Part shown: positions 47,708 through 58,497 of the stretch, piece by piece
Position numbering within the stretch: the stretch's first letter is position 1
Layout: every line of letters starts with the position of its first letter
Assembly (NCBI GenBank): GCA_018340375.1
Contig: JAFFJZ010000046.1
Location: 1,302,001-1,366,000 of the forward strand
Origin: Gonatopus flavifemur
Lineage: Eukaryota > Arthropoda > Insecta > Hymenoptera > Dryinidae
Direction of reading: 5' to 3'
Length of the DNA stretch: 64,000 bases
Position numbers and translations under genes: made by a program
Notes under the pieces: generated by a model
What the model was told of the DNA's origin: nothing
Database searches by the model: none
Seen by the model: only the letters and a program-made list of their open reading frames with translations

Positions 47708-47753
47708 GAACAACAGCTGTAATCATTTCCCCCAACGCCTTGTGAACAAGGAT

Positions 47754-48614
47754 TGTGATGTTATCCACTTACTTCAAACTCTATATTCATTGAGTCTATT
47801 GTAAAAAGCGCTTCCAACTTTCCTTTGTTACGAATATTTGTGCCAAACATATTCTGAAACTCCCGCCAATAATTCAATCGCTCAATATACACTGTCGGGA
47901 TGATCACCACTCACATGAAGCTATATCGCTATGTATACATACATCTGTATACGTATCGATATACGAACCTTTATACATGGATATTATAATTACATCATGT
48001 CTCTTCCGTATATTTGGCTTTGTATTGAATGTGAGGGAGACGACAATCGATAATCCATGTATCCAAATGTAAATATCCGACAGAGACGTTGGTCCTATAC
48101 TTATATTTGGTGTTCAAATTGAATCTTTATTCAAAAAATAAACTTTTCGAATTCCAATCATTGTGAAAATTCACTCCATCATCTAGAGAAGGAAATCCTG
48201 AACTGCATAAAAAAAGAATCAGAGGATCGGTATATCTCGGTATGTTGGCAAGTGTTACGACGATGGGCAAGATGACCAAGTCATCGAACCAACGTCGGAT
48301 GAATGATTTTGAAGCACCAGCGCGGCTGCTGGAATGATGGTGTAACAGCCCGAGCGGATGACCGATACACCTCTCTTAATTCTCGATACTGCCTTCTTAA
48401 GGTGCCGAAACACCCCTGATTTGATAGCAAATGACAAAAAACAAGGAAGGGTTTAAAAACATTATAGCTCAATTCGAGTGGTGAATGTGTGTAAAATGTT
48501 TATATTGTAACAATTCTTTTCTTTTCTTTCACATTCTTAACAATAACTGTGAATCAATCGTTTCAATATCTTCGAATTGAGAGAGGTTTGTTGAGTTCAT
48601 CACTTCTAGAAGTA
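47754..48614. other. Anonymous DNA with one protein-like minus-strand stretch
   Basis: At 48200-48440 the minus strand has short overlapping frames (ending RWFDDLVILPIVVTLANIPRY in one frame) that could be a decayed retroelement fragment, but nothing can be assigned. No other feature. Confidence 0.3.
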
Positions 48615-49936
48615 CGAGGTGTGTTCAAAAAGTAAGGTGACTTTGTATTTTTAAGAAAAAATATTTATTTATTTATCAATATTCATGTTGTCCCCTTCAA
48701 AGTAATCCCCCTCAGATACAATACACTTATGTCAACGGTTTTTCCAATCCTCAAAGCATTTCTCATAAGCACTTTTCGGTATAGCCTTGAGCTCTTCCAG
48801 CGATGCAGTCTTTATCTCTTCAATCGTTGCAAATCTCCGTCCTTTCATAGGTCTCTTTAGTTTTGGGGACAAGAAAAAGTCACATGCGGCCAAATCCGGT
48901 GAATATGGTGGCTGAGGCATGATTGTGGTGTTGTTTTTGGCCAAAAAATCTCTCGCAAGCAAAGATGAGTGAGCAGGGGCATTATCGTGATGCAAAAGCC
49001 ATGAATTATTTTTCCACAATTCTGGACGTTTTCTTCGTATTGCTTCTCGCGAACGACGCATAACTTCAAGATAATACTGTTTATTGACCGTACGACCATA
49101 TGGTAAGAACTCCTGATGCACCACGCCATGGTAATCGAAGAAAACAGTGAGCAAAACTTTGACATTTGATCGAACTTGGCGTGCTTTTTTCGGTCTTGGC
49201 TCATCTGGGGTCTTCCATTGGGACGATTGGACTTTGGTTTCGACATCATAACCATATATCCATGATTCGTCACCAGTTATGACCCTTTTGAGTAAATCTG
49301 GGTCGTCGTTGACGTCATTCAACAGTTCTTGAGCGATGCTCATGCGACGGTTCTTTTGGTCAAAATTTAGCAATTTCGGAACAAACTTCGCTGACACACG
49401 TCTCATGCCCAAAACGTTAGAAAAAATTTCATGGCACGAGCCAAGCGATAAACCAACATCCTCAGCAACTTCTCTGATAGTGATTCGACGATTTTCCAAA
49501 ATAATTTTCTTTACTGCTTGAACGTTTTCATCAGTTGTTGACGTGCTTGGGCGTCCAGAGCGAGGCTCGTCATTGGCATCCTCCCGGTCATCTTGGAAGA
49601 GTTTGTACCACTTGTAGACGTTTTTTTTACTCAGAACAGTTTCACCGTATGCCACTGTCAACATTTTAAGTGTTTCGGAGCACTTTATTTTATTTTTCAC
49701 ACAAAATTTGATGCAAATCCCTTGATCCATATTTTTCGATGGCGAGAAATCGCCGAGCACGCAAAACACTTATAACCTTTACGCCTCTCACAACCAAACA
49801 AAAAATGCTATACACTTGAAACTTGGTACAGATGTTCGGGAAGAGTGTGCCAACATAACAAAACAAAAAAATCGATAATCGAAAGTACGTTGCCCGCGAA
49901 ATTTGAAAAGTCACCTCACTTTTTGAACCCACCTCG
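48615..49936 (-). mobile_element. mariner transposon, nearly complete, TA-flanked
   Basis: The TIRs read CGAGGTGTGTTCAAAAAGTA on the left and, inverted on the right, CGAGGTGGGTTCAAAAAGTG, with TA at 48613-48614 and 49937-49938. Total length is 1322 bp, normal for mariner. The single minus-strand gene fills it. Sequence integrity suggests this is one of the younger insertions in the window. Confidence 0.95.
48669..49730 (-). pseudogene. mariner transposase, intact except one nonsense codon near the C-terminus
   Basis: This is a DD34D transposase that cuts and pastes the surrounding element at TA sites. I place the start at MDQGICIKFC (49730), as in relatives, rather than the upstream in-frame ATG at 49769. 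The N-terminus has the helix-turn-helix pair (VYKWYKLFQ; RRITIREVAEDVGLS). Counting from the upstream ATG, the catalytic residues are Asp 167 in ITGDESW, Asp 262 in HHDNAPAH and Asp 297 in PDLAACDFF, with 34 residues between the last two. LGMRRVSAKFVPK and WVPHEL-type linker features follow the mariner plan. The frame meets a TGA at 48732-48734 where the family has Trp (NRW), and then reads on as HKCIVSEGDYFEGDN to a TAA. So a single base change truncates about 20 residues. No other lesion was found. Confidence 0.93.
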
Positions 49937-49938
49937 TA

Positions 49939-50159
49939 TAACAAAAAAAAACATGGTTTCGGTAAGGTGAAATATTTCTCTTTTAAAATCGTAGAAAAAA
50001 ACCTTTGATTATTTTCAGGGAGGTAACAATATGTCTGGGTACTCTAACACAAAATTAGGCATGATAAGCGGAAACATAGCAAAGTTAACTCGGGAAAAAC
50101 ATGACATGGAGCAAGATATTGCCCAAAAAGCAAATAATATGTATTTCCCTGCATGTGTA
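49939..50159. other. Short spacer between transposons
   Basis: About 220 bp of AT-rich sequence between the mariner and the next TIR element; nothing is recognised. Confidence 0.4.
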
Positions 50160-50783
50160 TACAGCGTGAGGCATTTATCTTGAGACAACTAAATATCTCG
50201 GTGGGATCACTTTTTTTGGGGAAATGTTTCATACAGAAGTTGTTATACAAAGAGGGGGCGACAAAACTACGATATCAGTTCCATCATAGATGGCGTTATG
50301 ATCGATTAGAATGGGGCCAACATCATTTTTTTAAACGGGAACCTCCACTTTTTTTCGCATATCTTAATTCTACGCAGAAAACTGAATAACTTTCGTTTGA
50401 AACGTTTTTATAAATTTCTGAAGATGACGCCACGATCGATGAAAAATGAAGTCTATGAAACAATATGCGGTGTGATGGATACTCCCAGAATCCATGCACA
50501 AAGGCGCTTGGGTTGTTGAGCGCCTCCACGACTCCTGTCGTGAATATTCATTTGCAACAGTGGGACCTGCAAAATATCGGAAGAGAACAAGTAGCTTGCT
50601 CACGACAATTTTGAGAGGTCGAAGGAAAAGGAACAAGCTCAGGGAGAGGGGGTGGGTTGATTCGAATTCATACACTGAGTAAAAAAACTCTACGTATATT
50701 TAATGATGTGCCAGAGCACGTATATTTCCACAATTTCCGAATTTTACAAGGGTGCGACATCGTCGTGCAAAGAAAAGAAAATA

Positions 50784-51977
50784 AGGTAACTGACCCCATT
50801 AGCGAACGCGACCCCTTTAGTGAACCTCGAGATAATAAAACCTCTTTGACGAACAAGGAGTGTTTACCTATCACGTGCTGTGAAGATTATTCCAATCTTG
50901 AACATTATTGTTCGTGATTAATGCGAAAACAAATGGAAGGAAGAAAAATGTAATTCATGAAATAAACGAAGATTCATGCCGAGTGTCACAACGAGCTTTG
51001 CCCTCGTGAATCTTACAAGGTGAGGTAAGAATGGACATTTTTCCAATTGTGCATTTTCATAGTATTAATGCGACCATTGAACTATTTTATGTATCCAATC
51101 TATTGATATCATTCAAATTAAGATAATACAGGGTTATTTCCAATAACTTCCAGTCGCTAACCCAGAAAATTGCGCGTTCAGAAATACACACACGGAAATG
51201 ATCGGTGGATCTATTACTGAACGAATAAACGTGACGATTCATATCATAGGTATCTACGCTAGGAAAATTTTTTCATGAATTCTCATAATGCGCATAATTT
51301 TTCAATCAATCTATAAATTTCTCCAAGGATTGGAATAAACATGTAAAATTATAAACTCTACTTGAAATTCACAATTTTTTTTGCCAAAGTAACTCAAGCA
51401 GCAACAGAAGTTCAAAGTTTATATGAAATAAAAACGTTGGTAGAATTTGAGAATGAGATACGAATAACATATCATGAAAGTTCATAGAATATACGAATGG
51501 GACTGTTTTAAATATACTCAGAACGTACATAGTACATTTGAAATGTACGATATTCATTCAATCGACGTTCGACTGACGTCCCGTCATATGTTCGATTACA
51601 TACGTTCGATGAATATGCATAGCACCTATGAAAAGGTCTCATTAGAATGTGCACAGAATATATTTCGAATATCATCAGGAAAGTGATAATAACTCATCTG
51701 AGTCACCCCAGATTCTACGCGTTCAGTAATGGGTCAATCAGCGTTCACTGATCCATGCGACCCGTTTACTAATAGGGGTATTGTTAACATTTCATTAATT
51801 TCTTCATTTTTATTGTTATCACTCAGAAAATGAATGAGAAATCACGGTAAGAGGAAATTGAAATGCTCAATCTACCTTATTTACTCGTGGAAATTCATTT
51901 TAAAGAAATTATTCATGAAATAATTTATATTTAGGGTGCTTGTGTTCTGAAATGTTCACTAATGGGGTCAGTTACCT
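50784..51977. mobile_element. 1194-bp TA-flanked non-autonomous DNA transposon, copy 2
   Basis: Same family as 5188-6382 in the same orientation, colinear along its length, with termini AGGTAACTGACCCCATTAG and its inverse, and TA at 50782-50783 and 51978-51979. Near-equal lengths (1195 and 1194) and scattered substitutions indicate two descendants of one non-autonomous element. The short frames seen in copy 1 are only partly kept here, which argues against coding. Confidence 0.93.
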
Positions 51978-51979
51978 TA

Positions 51980-53363
51980 CAAACAATTTGTTTGTTCGAT
52001 GGATTGGTTTTGGGGAGACACAGGGATCGAGAAATCAATGTGGAGGGCGCGACCACGAGGGAATGTATACCTACAGACTATGCCGTTTACATAAATCAAG
52101 ACAAAGGGGAATATAGGGGAATCGCGACCATACAAGTTAACCGGGGGAGGGCAAACACGGGCGAAGGGGGTGACTCTATATCTAAACACGGAGGGTGGAA
52201 GGAAAATGAAGAAAGAGGGACACGTGGAGGAGGCCACGTGAACGACACTATTTTTACCACAGGAACCAATTTTCACCGCACTAGCACTTCCACACCGGTA
52301 AACTGCCTCGACAGAAGCGAAGAAGAAAATCCTAATTGGAATCGGATGGCACAGCATACTCACCGTATCCAAAGTTTTACAGCGCGAGTTTTTCCTAGAA
52401 CGTTGCCGTGGCTCAGTCACATGAGAAGTGACATGCAAGATGGCCACTTCCTTCTTCTTGCCCGACGGGTGAGTTCGCAAAATCATATACGGACCCCGTC
52501 GGCGACTTTCCGTTGGAGCTTACTTCTGGAGCTCGTTTCACGTAGAGAGCCTCAACGGAGAGAGTGGACATGGTAGGTTTGCTGTGATTGGCCAAGGCCT
52601 TAAGAAGCAATATTGATGGAGTATTCCCATTATGATTATGATTATATTTGGCTTATAATCATAATCCTAATAGGGATACTCCATCGATATGGCTTCTTAA
52701 GGCCTTGGCCAATCACAGCAAACCTCCGATGTCCACTCTCTCCCTTGAGGCTCTCTAGTTTCACGGGTTCGGGCGGTGGCTTCTAGTTACTCGTTAGGTG
52801 AGTGCGCGCATGCGCGTTGTAGAGATTTTCTGGGTGCGGATGTTTATGTCCTTTCCTCTTCTTTGGTGGGGCCGGGAGAAGGGGTACAGCGTGATCGGGT
52901 TGATCTCTGCCGTTGCTCCGCCGATCCAGGAACGGGGTGGCATCCTCGGAGACGACTCATCCTACTCTCTCTCTCTCTCTCTCTCTGTAGTTTAGGGTTG
53001 GAGATAGATGGTGTTGCCCACGAGGGGTTTCCAGTCTCCTGGGGGTTGTCGATTCAGGAACGGCCGAGATGGCGTTGATGTCGCCTCCTGGCGTTGAACC
53101 GATCCTTCTAAGCATCCGTGGTATAGGTGGCGCTGCCTCCTTGAGGACGGGAAACCTCAACAAATAGAAGAAGGGCAGGGATTAGAGGAGGACAGGAATA
53201 GCGAGGGAGAGGAGATGTGTTCCCGATTCTCGTGTAAGCGAGCGACAGCTATGTTCTTTCGAGTGAATTAACTCGTTATGAAAGTTTACGATTACGATCG
53301 ATAGGGATCGTGCGCGGTGCCATCCCGCGACTCTTTTTGTGATGATTTGTCACATCACAGCGG
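51980..53363. other. CG-richer interior segment without an assignable gene
   Basis: This stretch differs in base composition from its surroundings. Overlapping long frames on opposite strands (51962-52576 plus, 204 codons; 51977-52486 minus, 169 codons) show no domain and partly overlap transposon termini, so they are probably a consequence of composition. A (CT)n tract lies at about 52970-52988. An LTR or captured host sequence is possible but no termini were found. Confidence 0.35.
52544..52757. repeat. 214-bp near-perfect palindrome
   Basis: AGAGAGCCTCAACGGAGAGA at the left edge is mirrored at the right edge, and the fold continues through TTTGCTGTGATTGGCCAAGG and GATGGAGTATTCCCATTATG to a short loop near 52650. 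Each arm is about 100 bases with few mismatches. It may be a separate small foldback MITE or a hairpin RNA locus; there are no clear flanking duplications. Confidence 0.88.
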
Positions 53364-54045
53364 ACATCTTGTGAACCGCATCCAAGAGCCGAAATATCTC
53401 ATTCGAATGTTGTTGTTGAGAGAGGGAACGACACAATGGCGATATCAGTTCCATAGTAGATGGCACTGTGGTCGGTGAAAATGAGGTCAACTTAGATTTT
53501 TCAAATGGAAATTCCTACTTTTTATCGCATATCATGATTCTACGCGAAAAAAAAGGAACTTCTGTTTGAAACATTTTTCCTCAATTCTTGAAGTTCAAAC
53601 AGTGGCAAATGAGGTTGATGAAATAGTTCTACTGCATCAGGAGAGTTACATTGAATTGAAGTCATTTACAATGTTTTGGACGTGACATTTGTTGTGTTTT
53701 GTGTTCGATTTCTTCTCTGAAATTATGATTGTTTTGATTTGTTTGTTGAGCATTGCTTTACACATAATGCAGTAGAACTCTCTCATCAACCTCATTTTCC
53801 ACCGTTCCCATCTTCCAGAATTTTAGGAAAAATGTTTCGAACGAATATTCCTCATTTTTTCGCGTAGAATCATTATATGCGATAAAAAGTAGAAGTTTCC
53901 ATTTGAAAAATTCAAGTTCATCTCATTTTCACCGACCACAGCGCCATCCATTATGGAACTAATATCGCCATTGTGTCGTTCCCTCTCTTAACAACATTCG
54001 AATGAGATATTTCGGCTCTTGGATGCACTCCACAAGATATCCACA
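53364..54045. repeat. Foldback of about 680 bp inside the right part of the 50-54 kb element
   Basis: CATCCAAGAGCCGAAATATC at 53390 is repeated inverted at about 54001-54020. The arms match through AACGACACAATGGCGATATC/GATATCGCCATTGTGTCGTT-like segments and TTTTATCGCATAT, with the centre near 53700. The outer word GGACATCTTGTG is mirrored at about 54040. Non-coding. Its interior motif TATCAGTTCCAT...GATGGC also appears in the main TIRs (50275-50300), so it may derive from them. Confidence 0.85.
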
Positions 54046-55130
54046 TATTGTTTCATAGACTTTATTTTTCATCGATTGTGGCGCCATCTTCAAAAATTCA
54101 GAAGGAAGGTTTCAAGCGAAAGTTACTCAGTTTCTTGCGTAGAATCAAGATATGCAATAAAAGGGGGGGTTCCCGTTTGAAAAAATGATGTTGACCCCAT
54201 TTTAATCGATCATAACGCGATCTATGATGAAACTGATATCGTAGTTTTGTGGCCCCCTCTTTGTATAACAACTTTTGTATGACACATCTTCCGAAAAAAA
54301 GTGATCCTACCAAGATATTCAGTTGTCTCAAAATGCCTCACCCTGTATATATGTATATGGGGCAAAATTTCTCAAGCGTACCAGCTCAAAAATTTTTAGC
54401 TCCCCAATCTTCCTGGAATTTTACTGAAATGTAGTACTAGTTAGTTACTCTTGATCCTATGAAGGATTCCGCTCTGGTACCTCTGGTTATCAAACTACAG
54501 GGGTCCAAAATTCACAGACTTCGTTGATTCAGCTCTGTTGAAGATATACTTTCTTAAATTCCATTTTTTTGAAAAATCATGTTCGATATTGTTCTTTGTA
54601 GCTTTTTTTCTGTTTTTCACAACGGAAGGATCTGTTTTTGTGAGAAAAAATTTTTGTCAACAAATTTAACGAGTTCGAAGGTATTTCGGCATTTTTTTTC
54701 AATTTCGACAATTTTGAAAATTTTTTAAGTTAGCTCATCTGAAAGCTGAATTCTTCAGCTTCAAAATCGTGTAGTAGAAGTTGTGGGACGAGAATTTTAT
54801 CTGGCATGGGCAACGGTTTGAAGCGCGCGTGTCGCATATTCCCATTATCTCCTGATATGGTTCGTCATACCATTGACGCGGAATACAAGTGAAACGAACT
54901 GTTCTTTAATAAAATATGATTTTTCAATGATGCCAATGATTTCATATAATTTCACCGTACCCTTATATCATGAACTTCATCAATAACAGCTTTTGAAATT
55001 ATGAAACATAATCATGAATAAATACACATAATATAATAAATATGTAATAATTCTGCTCGAAGCAATATATTTAGCGCAATTTTTTATTCGTATTAATTTT
55101 TTTTTTGAATTTTCATCTTTGGGACAACAT

Positions 55131-56980
55131 CTACATTGACGAAAATACTCGTAAATGCGAAGTCATGTTCGAAGTGGGGATGAAACAATGATATTTGAGC
55201 GTTCCTGGGATTGTTTTTGCAGTTTCGAAGCGAGTTTTAAGCTTTTTAGAAGTGATTTCATGTTTTGTCTTCGAACTAGAAAAACAACAGTTTCTGATAG
55301 ATCTCTCTTTGCCCATTCGTAAAGCGCATCGGGAAATGCCATTCAGCTGCTATTCCAAAATCTTTGTAATGATACAAAAGATTTTTGAAATTATATCTAT
55401 TCTTGGAGTGCTGAGATGCTCCATCCGTAAAATAGAAAATTTTTCTCGGTTGGAAATGCTCTTCCAGGTACGCTATTTATCCGATAAAATAGCAATGCTC
55501 CGATGACTGAGTTCGTTTCCTTGTTTGTAATAAACGACAGTGGTGAAAATTGTCGTTTGGTCGTTGTTCCAGTGGAAACCCCGTGCAGCATTCTGGGCTC
55601 CAAACGCATAATTTTCCGCGAAATCGCATGAAACTAAAAATTCCCCTTCTTGTAAATTATCCTTCGAATTTCTCAGAAAAGATGACTGCTGTTCCGCAAC
55701 GAATGAATGGAATTTGAGTTTCGAAAGACAGCGAGGAAGTTCTTCTAAAAAATCTTCCGCATCTGCAACTTCAGTACGCGAAGTGCTACGATCAGTCTGT
55801 TGCCAAATTTGATATTCGAGTTTTTCGATGCAATTGTCTTCGAAAACTGTTTGTAAAAAATTCTGGAAACCCTCTTTGCCAGGACATAATAAACATCCAT
55901 CGAGATAACATTGGACACATGGATTCTGACATAAAAGCATTTTAACAGCATCATGATAAGTGGCGATTGGATTATTCGTACCGGATGTTAATTTTGGAAT
56001 ATCTATCGCATCAAGCATTGAATCGACATTCTTTTGATGGACACAAACGCAAACAGTATGCGTTCCACTAGCCCCAGCGAGTACGCAATTACGAGGTCTA
56101 AGCTGCGAGAATGTAGAGAGACTGACCGGAACAGTAGGATTCTGATCTTTGAAAGCAAAATATAATTCTGAAAGATTGCACAGAATCAATCTCTTTTGTC
56201 CGTGCTCTCGTGATCCGTCTTCTTTTTCAACTGAAACAAAATCTTTCATGCCCGGCATTATACGACTATTTTCATCATCATTATAGAAACTTATGATCTT
56301 ATTTTTTATTTCAAAAGCTGAAGCATGATCCTTCCTTGGAGATGGTGACGTTAGAATACCATTTTCTTTTACCAGTTCGATAGCTTTCCTAGCTTGGCGT
56401 TCAGAAGTCTCAAACTCGTCAGCAAGTCTCTCCCGACCCCAGGATTTTGGCGCAAGCGTGAGGAGTAATACTTTTTCCGAAGCACTCGAGGAAGTTTTAT
56501 ATTTCTGCTCAATTCGATCAAGAACCTCCATAGCCGATTCATGTTCCTCAATATTACAATCTCTTGGTTTCTTCTCTAATGGCTGGTAATCATCGTGATT
56601 ACCATGTTCATCAATACCATCATCATCGTCATCCTGAATTATGTGAAACATATCGTAGTAATTAATTGTAATTCACATGAATGTATTATTCATTCTCAGT
56701 GATGTACAAATTGTCTTTTTAGCAATTGAAAATATGGTATCAATACCTCGAGTGAAACATGACCGAACGAATCATCTGGTGCTTCAATTGGAGGCTTCTC
56801 TCCAGAACAGGCAGCAGCTTCTTTTCTACATAACCCACACACTTTTGCGCCGGGGAAGATGATGGAAAACTTTTTTTGTAGATTTGGAGAAATAGTTCTC
56901 AAATCTCTTGATTTGAATTTGTGATGGATTTTGTGCAAAGGGTTACAACAACGATCAACGAAAGTTTGAGTTGCAGACAT
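55131..56980 (-). pseudogene. Transposase-like protein of the NCVLAGASGTH / CDFxENY family, two exons, broken 3' half
   Basis: Exon 1 is 56980-56747 (78 codons; a zinc-type VCGLCRKE near its end). The intron is 56746-56634 (GT..AG, phase 0, 113 bp). Exon 2 starts at 56633 with an Asp-rich stretch and runs open to a TAG at 55473. Landmarks are a helix-turn-helix-like LADEFETSERQARKA, RPRNCVLAGASGTHTVCVCVHQKN, CQNPCVQCYLDGCLLC (Cys cluster) and SCDFAENYAF. These match a widespread family of unnamed transposon proteins in insects and other invertebrates. After 55473 the reading continues in another frame (FTDGASQHSKNRYNF, FGIAAEWHF), then shows an apparent deletion, and ends with IPGTLKYHCFIPTS (about 55190). 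So there is at least one frameshift and one deletion, and the product is not functional. The superfamily name is uncertain. Confidence 0.78.
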
Positions 56981-57264
56981 CCTTGAGAATCAAGAAATGT
57001 GTCGATAATGCTGTATTTCATCTATCAATTGAATTGCCTACAAACAAACACAATCAAACAGTTGGAAAAGAAAAAATTGATTCCCATCACGAATTGCCAA
57101 TCATATTTAGAATTGAAACAATTTTACTTACAATTCAAGATCGTGTCATGCGATGCGATTTTTCGTGTGACATCAAGTTGTATGAAGTATTCGTATACAC
57201 AAGGAAGAACAAATGAACATCGTCGATACGTTTGATGTATCGAAGATGTTTACAGAATTCCAAT

Positions 57265-57416
57265 TGTACATCGACTTGAGAAAAATCGATCACAAATTCA
57301 ACTGAATAGATTTGAGAACTATTTTTTCGAGTCTACAACAAAAGTTTCCCAACATTCTCCCCGATGCAGAAGTGTGTGGGTTATGCAGGAAAGAAGCCAG
57401 TGTATTTTCTGGAGAG
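57265..57416 (+). repeat. Inverted duplicate of exon 1 of the adjacent transposase
   Basis: On the plus strand this segment reads like exon 1 of the minus-strand gene: the ATCACAAATTCAA segment, TTTGAGAACTATTT, and then a stretch translating as VCGLCRKEA. It ends at the inner edge of the right TIR. It is diverged and contains an early stop. It shows that the inverted duplication that built the TIRs, or a later event, extended into the gene. Confidence 0.75.
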
Positions 57417-58025
57417 TAGAATTATTCCATATTTATTATATTATGTATATTTATTCATTATTATGTTCCATAATTTCAAGAGCTGTTATTGATGAAGTTT
57501 GATGATATAAGGGCACGGTAAAATTGTATGAGATCATTGGCATGATTGAAAAATCATATTCTATTGAAAAACAGTTCGTTTCACTTGTATTCCGCGTCAA
57601 CGGTATGACGAATCGTATCAGGAGATAATAGAAATATGCGATACGCGCGCTTCAAACCGTTGCCAATGCCAGATAAAATTTTCTTCCCACAATTCCTCCT
57701 ACACGATTTTGAAGCTGAAGAATTCAGCTTCCAGACGAGCTAACTCAAACAATTTTCAGAATTGTCGAAATTGAAAAAAAATGCCAAAATAACTTTGAAC
57801 TCGTTAAATTTGTTGGAAACAATTTTTTCTCACAAAAACAGATTACTCCATTGTGAAGAACAGAAAAAAAGCTACAAAAAACAATATCGAAAATGATTTT
57901 TTTAAAAAATGTAATTTCAGAAATTATATCTTCAAAAGAGCTGATTAAACGAAATCTGTGAATTTTTGACCCCTGTAGTTTGATCACCAGAGGTAGCAGA
58001 GCAAAATCCTTCATAGGATCAAAAG

Positions 58026-58497
58026 GGGTCGGTGCCGAATCAACGAAAAACCAAATCAACGAAAAAAAATTTATTAGCAGTATGAAGTTGTCATTTTGTT
58101 GCAGTATGAAATGAAATTAGTCATAGATCATTGATTAAATTGAACGAAAAGAAACGAACAACCCCACGGTCAACTTAATTTCCCTTTGTTATGTTTATGA
58201 TTATGGTATGGTTATGTTCATGATACAAACAAACCGATTTTCGTTCTCTACAGACGTTTGAAACAGTTTGATTGTACCGATCGATTAGGAAGATCATTAG
58301 TAATTTTATTAGAATGATGAATCACGTGTCTACTGTAATAAACGGGTGCAGTGAATAGGTTAACATGAAGAATTTTCGTTTGATTTAATCAATGATCTAT
58401 GACTAATTTCATTTCATACTGCAACAAAATGACAACTTCATACTGCTAGTAAATTTTTTTTCGTTGATTTGGTTTTTCGTTGATTCGGCACCGACCC
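58026..58497. mobile_element. hAT-like MITE, copy 2, 472 bp with long TIRs
   Basis: The ends GGGTCGGTGCCGAATCAACG and its inverse are flanked by a perfect 8-bp duplication ATCAAAAG (58018-58025 and 58498-58505). The TIRs are about 125 bp and include the AAACCAAATCAACGAAA segment shared by the shorter copies. The interior of about 200 bp is unique in this window. It is inserted in the right TIR of the element at 54358-58605, so it is younger than that element. Confidence 0.93.

Larger units (their letters stand above)
36673..47753. mobile_element. Large inverted-repeat element enclosing a RAG1/Transib-like transposase gene and interrupted by a LINE
   Basis: The left arm is 36673-36733 plus 39108 to about 41640; the right arm is about 45230-47753, in inverted orientation. 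Both outer edges contain CCTTGTTCACAAGGC, with GATTACAGCTGTTGTTCC further in; the left copy continues past the LINE insertion at CAACGTGCAGGTGTA. The inner parts of both arms hold opposed arrays of a 121-bp repeat. The centre (41881-44587) is a minus-strand transposase gene. Removing the 2.37-kb LINE gives about 8.7 kb. A target duplication and the exact terminal bases were not resolved. Transib ends normally begin CAC with 5-bp duplications, and I did not see these, so the arms may be secondary acquisitions. Confidence 0.7.
50162..54345. mobile_element. TIR element with CAGCGTGAGGCATTTATC ends and about 310-bp TIRs, no transposase
   Basis: The left TIR (50162 to about 50475) and right TIR (about 54033-54345) are inverted copies; TA lies on both sides (50160-50161 and 54346-54347). 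The interior holds no recognisable transposase. It contains the 1.2-kb MITE (50784-51977), a 210-bp palindrome (52544-52757), a CG-richer region and a foldback (53364-54045). The TIR tip resembles that of the DD41D element at 20569 (CAGGGTGGGGCATTT), so the same enzyme class may mobilise it. A further left end of this family starts at 63940. Confidence 0.8.

Noticed and set aside
51962..52576. 204-codon plus-strand and 169-codon minus-strand overlapping frames
   Set aside because: They overlap each other, begin in or near a MITE terminus, and have no recognisable domain; base composition explains the absence of stops.
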